A stretch of DNA of 8,846 nucleotides from Acidovorax sp. (GTDB lineage: Bacteria; Pseudomonadota; Gammaproteobacteria; Burkholderiales; Burkholderiaceae_C): contig JASLFM010000076.1 in NCBI GenBank assembly GCA_030150585.1, positions 1 through 8,846 of the forward strand, in the 5' to 3' direction. The notes under the pieces were generated by a model. That model was not told the origin of the DNA, did not search any database, and was given only the letters and a program-made list of their open reading frames with translations. The translations under genes were made by a program, and so were the position numbers. The stretch's first letter is position 1, and every line of letters starts with the position of its first letter. Shown in pieces: positions 1 to 6,273 of the stretch.

Positions 1-288
1 CAGCCAGACCGTGGCCACCACCAGGTCGAAGGGCGCGGCCACGAGGCTGCCGGGAAAGTCCGTGGCGGCAAACCAGAACTTCAGTATGGCGAACCACAGC
101 GGCACGATCACGTCGATCGACAGAAGCAGCAGCAGGTTGAAGGCCAGCGGCAGCAGCAGGGCGATCAGCAGGTTTCCCTTGTGCAGGGAGACGTGGTAGA
201 TGGCCCGATGCAATTGGATGCGCCGTCCGCCGAAGCCCTTGGAGCGGATGGCCTCGATGCGCTTTCGCAGTTCCTGGTCTTGGTCCAT
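1..288 (-). CDS. Unrecognised membrane protein, N-terminal part (cut by left edge)
   Basis: An open frame of 96 codons starts at ATG 288 and runs off the window without a stop. The first 40 or so residues are charged and basic (MDQDQELRKRIEAI, then a KGFGGRR stretch), as expected for a cytoplasmic tail. They are followed by a strongly hydrophobic, leucine-rich membrane segment at about residues 41-63. A second hydrophobic stretch, rich in W and F, follows from about residue 64 and continues to the edge. The start lies 5 nt after the stop of the YaiO-like barrel gene and has no clear Shine-Dalgarno, so translation is probably coupled. I do not recognise the family. Position suggests an inner-membrane accessory of the exopolysaccharide operon, which is inference. 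Most of the protein may lie outside the window. Confidence 0.7.
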   Translation of the reverse strand, partial: MDQDQELRKRIEAIRSKGFGGRRIQLHRAIYHVSLHKGNLLIALLLPLAFNLLLLLSIDVIVPLWFAILKFWFAATDFPGSLVAAPFDLVVATVWL

Positions 289-293
289 GGCGC

Positions 294-1154
294 TCAGAAA
301 TCCACGAACAGGCTGAGTTCGCCGCCCACCCGGCGGTAGTAGGGGTTGCCGTACGTCCCGGCCCGGACCTGAAAGCCCCAGTCACGACCCACCCACTCGC
401 GCCAGGTGAGCAGGGCGTCGTGGCTGGAAAAATTGGCCAGGGCGCTGCCGCCGTCGCCCACCAGCTGGTAGCCCTCCCGACCCGTGGCAAAGCGCAGGGA
501 GACGAAGCGCTCCTTGTCCCGCCCGTAAGTGGCCGCCACGGTGTAGTAGTTGGCAACCACGCTGCCCGGGTTGCTGCGGTTGATACGCACGCCCCCTTCG
601 AGCACCCAGGGGGACTCGAAGTAGTAGGCTGCACTGAGCACCACCGCCAGATCCCGGTGGTCGTCCTTGGCCTGGATCGAGGACAGGCCCGCGCCGATCA
701 CCAGGTTGCGCGGCTCCAGGAGCTTGCGGTAGACCGCTACATCGCCGCGCACGCGGGGCTGGAAGAACCCGCCGGCGCTGGTGGCCAGGGCGGTGGAAAC
801 GTACCAGTCGTCATCGATGACATGGGTGTTGCCCAGCGCAAACAGGATGCCCCGGTCACCGAACTGCTGCATGTTGGCCACTTCCGCGGTCCAGGTGTTC
901 TTCGGATCGGAGGCATATACGCCGCGCACGAACTGGCTGTTCCAGTTCTGGTAGCCGGCGGTAAGCGAGGAGAAGCCGACACCTGCTTCGAGGGTGCCCT
1001 TGGGCACGAACGGCGCGGGGGCTTCCGGCGGCGCGGCCGGAGCAGCGCTCGCGGCAGCCTCCTCGTCCGCCGCATCCGGCCCGGCAGCACAGGCAGCACA
1101 GGCGGCGGCACCGAGGAAGAGGGTCAGGCCAAGGCGGGAGAGGCTGCTGGGCAT
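294..1154 (-). CDS. YaiO-family outer-membrane beta-barrel protein
   Basis: This 286-residue protein has a signal peptide (hydrophobic about 8-18, possible cleavage after A21-C22-A23). An Ala/Pro/Glu-rich low-complexity linker follows at about 26-50. From residue 53 to the end there are alternating-hydrophobicity strands typical of a beta-barrel, ending in a C-terminal phenylalanine (SLFVDF), the usual outer-membrane assembly signal. The pattern from the FSSLTAGYQNW stretch through the last strand resembles E. coli YaiO (family TIGR04390, from memory). Two cysteines (19, 22) lie in the signal region, but neither has a good lipobox. The ATG lies inside the end of the epimerase gene (31-nt overlap). 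The same frame stays open far upstream only because of high GC; the signal peptide fixes this start. Its role is probably export, or surface attachment, of the polymer. No YaiO function is firmly known to me. Confidence 0.82.
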   Translation of the reverse strand: MPSSLSRLGLTLFLGAAACAACAAGPDAADEEAAASAAPAAPPEAPAPFVPKGTLEAGVGFSSLTAGYQNWNSQFVRGVYASDPKNTWTAEVANMQQFGDRGILFALGNTHVIDDDWYVSTALATSAGGFFQPRVRGDVAVYRKLLEPRNLVIGAGLSSIQAKDDHRDLAVVLSAAYYFESPWVLEGGVRINRSNPGSVVANYYTVAATYGRDKERFVSLRFATGREGYQLVGDGGSALANFSSHDALLTWREWVGRDWGFQVRAGTYGNPYYRRVGGELSLFVDF

Positions 1155-2323
1155 GGGGTCTCGTGCGGGGCGAAATGGTTCGCGAGAAGGGTGGCGATGC
1201 GCTGGCCTGCCAGCCCGTCGCCGAAGGGGTTGATGGCATTGCGCATGGCGGCCGTCAGGGCCGGCCGGGTGGCCAGCTCGCGCACGGCCGCCGTCACGGC
1301 AGCCCGGTCGGTTCCCACCAGCCTGCCGGCGCCCGCCTCGATCAATTCGGGGCGCTCCGTGGTCTCGCGCAGCACCAGGATGGGGGTGTGCACGGCGGCA
1401 GCTTCTTCCTGGATGCCGCCGGAATCGGTGAGCACCAGCCAGGCCCGGTGCAGCAGCCACATCAGGGCCGCATAGCCCATGGGCTGGGTGAGGAAAAGGC
1501 GGCTGGCGGCCTCGGCCGGCAAGCCGGCCAGGGCGCCATGCACCACCTCCTGCACCCGGGGGTTGGCGTGCACGGGCCAGACCACCAGCAGGTCCGGGGA
1601 TTCGAGCAGCAGGTCGCGCACCGCGCCCGCGATGTCGGCCAGGGGGCCGTCCAGGTTCTCGCGCCGGTGCGAGGTCACCAGCAACAGGCGGCGGCCGGGC
1701 AGCAAGCCGGGCAGGGGGGCCAGGTTTTGTTGGAGTTCGGGAATGGCGTCTTGCCGGGCCCCATCCATCCTGCCGGCCAGTTGCACCGCATCCACGATGG
1801 TGTTGCCCACCGTGTGGATGGCCTGCGGCGCAATGCCTTCGCGCAGCAGGTTGGCCCGCGCCTGGGCGGTGGGAGCGAAGTGCCAGGTCGCGAGGCGGCC
1901 GATCAGTTCCCGGTTTTTCTCCTCGGGAAAGGGGTCGTACATGCAGTGGGAGCGCAAACCCGCCTCGACATGGCCCACCGGCACCTGCTGGTAGAAGGCC
2001 GCCAGGGCCGCCATGAGGGCGCTGGAAGTGTCTCCGTGCACCAGCACGGCGGCGGGAACGCTGCCCTCCAGGATGAGGCCAAGCTTGTCGATCATCAGGG
2101 CTGACAGGTGGGCCAAGGTCTGGCGCTGGCGCTCCAGATTCAGGCTCAGGGCCGGGCGCATGCCGAAGAAGTCGTACATGGGGTCGGCCATTTCGCGGTG
2201 CTGGCCGGTGTGCAGCACCAGGGGCTGCAGGGCGGTGGCGCGCAGGGCGTGGTAGACCGGCGCCATCTTGATGATCTCTGGCCGCGTGCCCATGCACAGC
2301 AGGATGGAGTGGGAAAGGTTCAT
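1124..2323 (-). CDS. wecB: UDP-N-acetylglucosamine 2-epimerase (non-hydrolysing)
   Basis: This 399-residue cytoplasmic enzyme interconverts UDP-GlcNAc and UDP-ManNAc. The family signatures are all present in order: GTRPE (12-16), HTGQH (38-42), VHGDT (95-99), HVEAGLR (118-124), PFPEEKNR (131-138), TSHRREN (217-223), PVHANP (250-255), DSGGIQEEA (300-308) and LRETTERPE (318-326). D98, E120, E134 and H219 correspond to the catalytic Asp95, Glu117, Glu131 and His213 of E. coli WecB. It is about 20 residues longer than the E. coli enzyme; much of the excess is a C-terminal tail that overlaps the next gene. The ATG overlaps the deacetylase stop as ATGA, indicating coupled translation. No UDP-ManNAc dehydrogenase (WecC) is visible beside it, so UDP-ManNAc itself may be the product used by this operon. 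It could instead be one of several wecB copies in the genome. Confidence 0.95.
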   Translation of the reverse strand: MNLSHSILLCMGTRPEIIKMAPVYHALRATALQPLVLHTGQHREMADPMYDFFGMRPALSLNLERQRQTLAHLSALMIDKLGLILEGSVPAAVLVHGDTSSALMAALAAFYQQVPVGHVEAGLRSHCMYDPFPEEKNRELIGRLATWHFAPTAQARANLLREGIAPQAIHTVGNTIVDAVQLAGRMDGARQDAIPELQQNLAPLPGLLPGRRLLLVTSHRRENLDGPLADIAGAVRDLLLESPDLLVVWPVHANPRVQEVVHGALAGLPAEAASRLFLTQPMGYAALMWLLHRAWLVLTDSGGIQEEAAAVHTPILVLRETTERPELIEAGAGRLVGTDRAAVTAAVRELATRPALTAAMRNAINPFGDGLAGQRIATLLANHFAPHETPCPAASPALA

Positions 2324-4188
2324 GGCAAGGATTTGCGGGTGAATTCGAACTCGAAGCGTTGGCCGGGACCGGCAACAACGCGCCAGGCGCGGCCGATGTC
2401 CTCGACCCGCCCTTCGCCCGCTGTCACGCGGGGGGGGCGATCGGCGGCCTTGGGCACTTCCCAGGCCAGGCCGGACAGGTCAGCGGGGTGGCTGGCCTTG
2501 AGGGTCAGCTGGTCCCCCGTACCCGCATAGGACCAGGCCGCCTGCTCGCGGCGGTTGAGGAAATCAGCCGCGCCCGACATGGTGGTCCAGCGGAAGCGAC
2601 CTTCGGCGCGCAGCGCCCGGGTGCGGGCGAACAGGGCGCGCAGCGCTTCGGGATAGCGGTAAAAGCCGTGGGGATGTGAGTAGATGGTGCGCAGGTTGCC
2701 CGTTTCGGCGGCATAGTCGGCGGCGGCGGTGAGCCAGCCCTTGACCGCCTCATCGCTCAGGTCCTCCTCGTCGAACTCCTCGAAAGCGGCGAGCTTGCCC
2801 AGGGTGAGCACGGGAAAAGACCAGATGCGCCGGGCCGTGAGACGGCCCTCGCGGTAGCTGCGCGTGGGCGCCATGCCGGTGTTGCCGGTGAAGTAGTAGG
2901 CCACCATGCCGTGGGCCTCCAGCCAGTCGGTCACCCATTCGGGCTGGTTGCCCAGGGGGGCGGAGTATTCCCGCGACGGACGCCCGGCCACCGTGGAGAC
3001 CGCCTTTTCGTTGAGTTCCAGGTACCGGACCATTTCGTCGCGGTTGCCGTCGTTCACGTGCTCGCCGAAATAGTTGTGGATCCAGCCGCCGTGATCGCCC
3101 AGCGCGTCGCCCCGGTCGCGAAAGCGCAGCGCCCATCGGCGTGCGCGGGTGTTGTGCTCCAGGTCGAGGCCCAGCCCGTCGCCGGGCTTGGCCACATCGG
3201 GGCCGGCCGTGAAGTGGATCGAGTACGGCCCCTGCTCCATGGCGCCGAAACTCTCCAGGCGCTCGAACTGGGGAATCGAGGCGTTGGAATCGACGTGCCA
3301 GTTGAAGATCAGGCCGCCAATGCCGTCGGCGGAGGCCTTGAGCACCGGCAAGCCGAGGCGTTCAAACACCAGATGGCGCAGGAAGGCGTGCAACAGCATG
3401 CCGTCGGTCTGGCCCTTGAGGTAGCCAATGGGCGTGTTGACGAACAGCACCCCACCCTCGCCCACGCGGCGGTATCCGGCGGCCACACCGCCGGATTCGC
3501 TCGCGAGCAGGGCATCCCCCGCATACGCGCCAGAAGTAGGCAGGATGGGGTACAGCAGGGCGCCGTACTGGTAGCCCTCGATGGCCCGGGTCTTGCCATG
3601 CAGCAGCGCCCCGGCCTGTGGCGCGGGCGTTTCCACGGTCTTGCCCGGGGGGAGCTGGAGCAGGCGGACGCCCGCATCGGTCACGAACAAGGGGCCCCGC
3701 TCCACCCCGCCAGCCCCGAAGCGCTCCCGGTCCGGGCCGTAGCGCAGGCCCACGAGGCCGGACAGCGCAGACGCGCCCCCCGCAGGCGCGTCGCTGCTGG
3801 CAAGCATGCCGCCGTCGTAGACCACCATCAACTGGCCCCCCCGAGCGGCGAACTGCTCCAGGCGGTTGACCACGACCGGCGTGATCTCGCGATGCAGGGT
3901 GTCTGGCAGTACCGCTGCGCTGCGCCGGTCGCTGGCTTCGGGGCGGCGCAGGAAATCCGAGTCGCTGATGGCGCGCATGGGAATGCCTTCTTCCCGGGCT
4001 GCATCCAGCCAGATGGTCACCTCCGGGGCGGCGGGGTCCTGCCCGTCGGGCAGGAGCAGGTAGACCGTGTGCTCGGCCATTGCGGCATCGTTGCGCAGGC
4101 CCCACCAGGCATAGAGGCCAGCCAGGGCGGCAAACAGCAGCACCCAGGGTAGGGCCGACGAAAGAAAGCGTTTCAGCGCAGCAAGCAT
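2320..4188 (-). CDS. Membrane-anchored polysaccharide deacetylase with N-terminal GATase-like domain
   Basis: This is a 622-residue protein. A single membrane anchor or uncleaved signal lies at about residues 8-30. A Rossmann-like region at about 41-290 resembles the catalytically inert class I glutamine-amidotransferase-like folds found beside carbohydrate enzymes. A divergent NodB-type deacetylase domain spans about 291-550. Possible NodB motifs are WHVDSN (297-302; D300 in place of the usual TFDDG), H366-x4-H371 as the metal pair, REYSAP (406-411) for the substrate-groove Arg/Pro motif, and SHPH (504-507) for the LxH motif. A small beta-rich C-terminal region covers about 555-622. The likely job is removing acetyl groups from a GlcNAc- or ManNAc-type polymer in the periplasm, as PgaB and PelA do. 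The ATG overlaps the previous gene by 16 nt. The frame upstream is open but lacks sensible protein, and the membrane anchor right after this ATG supports it. The deacetylase assignment is good; activity and substrate are inferred. Confidence 0.85.
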   Translation of the reverse strand: MLAALKRFLSSALPWVLLFAALAGLYAWWGLRNDAAMAEHTVYLLLPDGQDPAAPEVTIWLDAAREEGIPMRAISDSDFLRRPEASDRRSAAVLPDTLHREITPVVVNRLEQFAARGGQLMVVYDGGMLASSDAPAGGASALSGLVGLRYGPDRERFGAGGVERGPLFVTDAGVRLLQLPPGKTVETPAPQAGALLHGKTRAIEGYQYGALLYPILPTSGAYAGDALLASESGGVAAGYRRVGEGGVLFVNTPIGYLKGQTDGMLLHAFLRHLVFERLGLPVLKASADGIGGLIFNWHVDSNASIPQFERLESFGAMEQGPYSIHFTAGPDVAKPGDGLGLDLEHNTRARRWALRFRDRGDALGDHGGWIHNYFGEHVNDGNRDEMVRYLELNEKAVSTVAGRPSREYSAPLGNQPEWVTDWLEAHGMVAYYFTGNTGMAPTRSYREGRLTARRIWSFPVLTLGKLAAFEEFDEEDLSDEAVKGWLTAAADYAAETGNLRTIYSHPHGFYRYPEALRALFARTRALRAEGRFRWTTMSGAADFLNRREQAAWSYAGTGDQLTLKASHPADLSGLAWEVPKAADRPPRVTAGEGRVEDIGRAWRVVAGPGQRFEFEFTRKSLP

Positions 4189-5189
4189 GGTGTATCCAGG
4201 TCGACGCCGGCGGACAGCCCCTGCCACAGGGCATCCTCCAGCACATTCCAGCGCGGGCCATGGCGCAGCGGCTTGGCCTGGCGCACCCAGCAGGCCACGG
4301 TGGACGCGTCGCCCTGCTGGCGGGCGGCCAGGGCCACCAGCCCCCAGGGGTAGTCGTCCACCGCCAGCTCCAGCCAGGGCCGGCGATAGCGCTGCATCCA
4401 TTCCCGGTAGCCGATGGCGGGCCTTTTCATCAGACTCGGCAAGCCAAGGAGCAACGGGTAGAGCTGGGCGGCCGCGTGGGGATAAAACGCTTCGCCGGCC
4501 TCCGCTTCGCTGGTGTGGCGCAGCAACCCGTCGGCCTTGGGCCGGAACAGGTGGCCCAGGCTGCGCTCGACCCGGTTGGCCTGCTGGCGCAGGCGGCGGG
4601 CATCGGCGGTGTCGCCCCAGGCGGCCTTCCTGCCCGCCACGGCACGCAGGGCTGCCACCACCTCGCAGTTGTCCATGAGCAGGGCCACCCGCTTCGTCGG
4701 AGAAATCACGTAGCCCCCCAGGGAGGCGTCGTACAGGCGGTCCAGAGCGGCCAGGCTCTGCGCGGCACTGACGTGCCAGGCGGCAGGCAACCCTTCGGCC
4801 GGCGCGGCAATGTGCAGCAGCTCCACCCACAAGGCGAGCAGGGCATCGTCCGCGTCGGCCTCCTGGCATTGCTGCCAGGCGCCGTCGCCCGCTGCGATGC
4901 AGTAGCGGCCGAACAAGCCGTCGGCCGTGGGCCGGGCCAGCATCCAGTCGATCCAGCGGCGGGCCGGGGCGGTGATGTCCATGCCCAGCTCGCGGGCCGA
5001 CAACAGGGCCTTCAACGCGAAATATGGGTCGACGAAGTCGCCCCCGTAATGGGTGGTGATCGCACCGTCGTCGCGCTGATAGCCGGCGAGGTCGAGGCTG
5101 GCACTGCGGGCCAGCCAGGGGGCCAGGGCCAGGGCCAGGCCCACGAAAAGCCCCCCCAGGCGGGAGGCCAGGGAACGGCGGGGGATCAA
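4173..5189 (-). CDS. Secreted, helical glycosidase-like protein (TTG start)
   Basis: This 338-residue protein has a clear Sec signal peptide: RR at 4-5, hydrophobic core about 11-26, likely cleavage after A27-R28-S29. The mature part looks all-alpha, with repeated helix pairs and aromatic/acidic loops, for example HYGGDFVDPYFALKALL (47-63), CQEADADDALLALWVELL (108-125) and VDDYPWGLVALAA (277-289). This resembles (alpha/alpha)6-barrel glycoside hydrolases or lyases such as the GH8 enzyme BcsZ of cellulose operons. Candidate acids are E110, D112, D114 and D115. I cannot assign a family with certainty. The start is TTG at 5189, overlapping the previous stop as TTGA. A GAGG Shine-Dalgarno 7 nt upstream and the signal peptide support it; the next Met is far inside. 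Its place between synthase and deacetylase suggests trimming or editing of the exported chain in the periplasm. Confidence 0.78.
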   Translation of the reverse strand: MIPRRSLASRLGGLFVGLALALAPWLARSASLDLAGYQRDDGAITTHYGGDFVDPYFALKALLSARELGMDITAPARRWIDWMLARPTADGLFGRYCIAAGDGAWQQCQEADADDALLALWVELLHIAAPAEGLPAAWHVSAAQSLAALDRLYDASLGGYVISPTKRVALLMDNCEVVAALRAVAGRKAAWGDTADARRLRQQANRVERSLGHLFRPKADGLLRHTSEAEAGEAFYPHAAAQLYPLLLGLPSLMKRPAIGYREWMQRYRRPWLELAVDDYPWGLVALAARQQGDASTVACWVRQAKPLRHGPRWNVLEDALWQGLSAGVDLDTPCLLR

Positions 5190-6268
5190 GCCAGTACCTC
5201 GCCCTCTTCCCGGGCCCAGACCGAGCCATGGACCAAGGCGCCCGGGGCGATGCGGATGCGCGGCGCGGTAATTGTGGTCGGATGGCCGGGAGCGCCGACC
5301 ACGCAGCCGGGGCCGATCTCCACCACCTCCTCGGCCACGATCGGGCCCATGGCCTGGCTATCCTGCTCCAGAATCACCCGCGCGCCCGCCACCACGCTGC
5401 CATGCACCCGGCAACCCACATCCAGCACCACGTCCCGGTTGCCCTTGACCGATCCGGCGACGAAGGCGCCCGCCCCCACGCGCAGGTTTGCAGAGGCAAT
5501 CAGATGGCCCCGGTGCCAGGTACCGCCGGCCACCGCCAGATCACCCCGCGCCAGCCAGCGCCCCGCATCGCTGGACTGGACCTGGCCAGGCATTTCCAGC
5601 GCCTTGCGGCGGTGCAGGGGCTGGCAAGGGCTGGCGGGGATGGGCGGACCCAGGGGCGTGAACTCGATCCGGGGCGCGTACATGCGGCCGAACCGGCAGC
5701 CCCGCTCCAGCAGCAGGCGCTGCCCCGCCGAGGCCCGGCCGTAGAGCCGGCTGTTTTCGCCCGCGGCCGCCACCCCGCCGGCATGGAGCCAGCGCAGCAC
5801 ATAGGTCTCGGCCCCCAGGCGGATATCGCCCTTGGCCAGGACGGCCCGCAGCACCAGGCCGGGGCCGCCATGCAGGGAGCCATCGGCGTAGATTTCGCCG
5901 GAGAAGATGTGGTCGCTGGGCAGCGTCAGGTCGCCTGCCCCCAGGATCAGCTGGGAAGTCTCCCGGGCATTGGCCTCCCGGCCTTGCTGGCACAGTGCAC
6001 CGCCGCCCGGCACGGCGATCACCCGGGTGCCGTCGGGCAAGGCGCCATCCACCTGGGCGCCATCTGCCTCCGCCCGGTCGAGGAAGGGCCACAGGCGTGC
6101 ATCGACAAAACGCTGAAAACTGGCCGCGAAGTAGCCGATCTGCCCTCCATACTCGCGCACCACATTGAGGGGCGCAGCATCGCTGGGCCGCAGCCACTCC
6201 CACACGGCCGGGGCCAAGGGCAGCAGGAACAAGACGGCGCAGCTCAGCGCCAGCAGCATCAACCCCAT
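5186..6268 (-). CDS. Membrane-anchored beta-solenoid (bactofilin-like, polymer-forming) protein
   Basis: The protein is 360 residues counted from ATG 6268. One transmembrane segment spans about residues 3-23. An amphipathic stretch (about 36-62) follows, then two blocks of short Gly/Val-rich repeats. The first is about 105-200 (GDLTL, GDIRLG, AGGVAAAG, LYGRASAG). The second is about 238-352 (LRVGAGAFVAGSV, CRVHGSVVAGARVIL, VEIGPGCVVGA, IRIAPGALVHGSV). A Pro-rich spacer at about 204-229 separates them. Such regular hydrophobic/Gly repeats are typical of beta-solenoids, as in bactofilins (polymer-forming DUF583-type proteins). It may be a scaffold or co-polymerase partner of the synthase, but its side of the membrane is unclear because few charges flank the helix. 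The start is ambiguous: GTG 6271, or TTG 6277 overlapping the synthase stop as TTGA, would add one or three residues. It ends by overlapping the next start. Confidence 0.75.
   Translation of the reverse strand: MGLMLLALSCAVLFLLPLAPAVWEWLRPSDAAPLNVVREYGGQIGYFAASFQRFVDARLWPFLDRAEADGAQVDGALPDGTRVIAVPGGGALCQQGREANARETSQLILGAGDLTLPSDHIFSGEIYADGSLHGGPGLVLRAVLAKGDIRLGAETYVLRWLHAGGVAAAGENSRLYGRASAGQRLLLERGCRFGRMYAPRIEFTPLGPPIPASPCQPLHRRKALEMPGQVQSSDAGRWLARGDLAVAGGTWHRGHLIASANLRVGAGAFVAGSVKGNRDVVLDVGCRVHGSVVAGARVILEQDSQAMGPIVAEEVVEIGPGCVVGAPGHPTTITAPRIRIAPGALVHGSVWAREEGEVLA
5197..5200 (-). promoter_or_regulatory. Ribosome binding site deciding a TTG start
   Basis: On the minus strand GAGG sits 7 nt before the TTG at 5189. 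This is ideal spacing and the clearest Shine-Dalgarno inside the operon. It lies in the last codons of the beta-solenoid gene. It supports the non-ATG start of the glycosidase-like gene rather than a start at a distant internal Met. Confidence 0.65.
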
Positions 6269-6273
6269 CACGG

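Noticed and set aside
1082..1102. Lipoprotein signal in the barrel protein (cysteines 19 and 22)
   Set aside because: No Leu, Val or Ile stands at -3 of either cysteine, and a C-terminal Phe barrel normally uses signal peptidase I.
420..1475. Plus-strand open frame of 351 codons opposite the barrel and epimerase
   Set aside because: It is antisense to two genes with clear family signatures, and its translation changes character across the real gene boundary.
1155..2378. N-terminal extension of the barrel gene through the whole epimerase region (694 codons in all)
   Set aside because: The extension is Pro/Arg/Gly-rich out-of-frame epimerase. The signal peptide at ATG 1154 marks the true start.
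2911..4152. Plus-strand open frame of 413 codons opposite the deacetylase
   Set aside because: It is a shadow frame created by high third-position GC in the real gene, with no recognisable motif or ribosome binding site.
4189..5229. N-terminal extension of the deacetylase to a 969-residue protein
   Set aside because: The added part is an out-of-frame reading of the glycosidase-like gene, rich in Arg and Pro. The membrane anchor begins at ATG 4188.
4080..5744. Long plus-strand open frame of 554 codons
   Set aside because: It lies antisense to three well-supported genes. Its translation is rich in Gln, His, Gly and Arg with no domain or membrane pattern, as expected from the complement of GC-rich codons.
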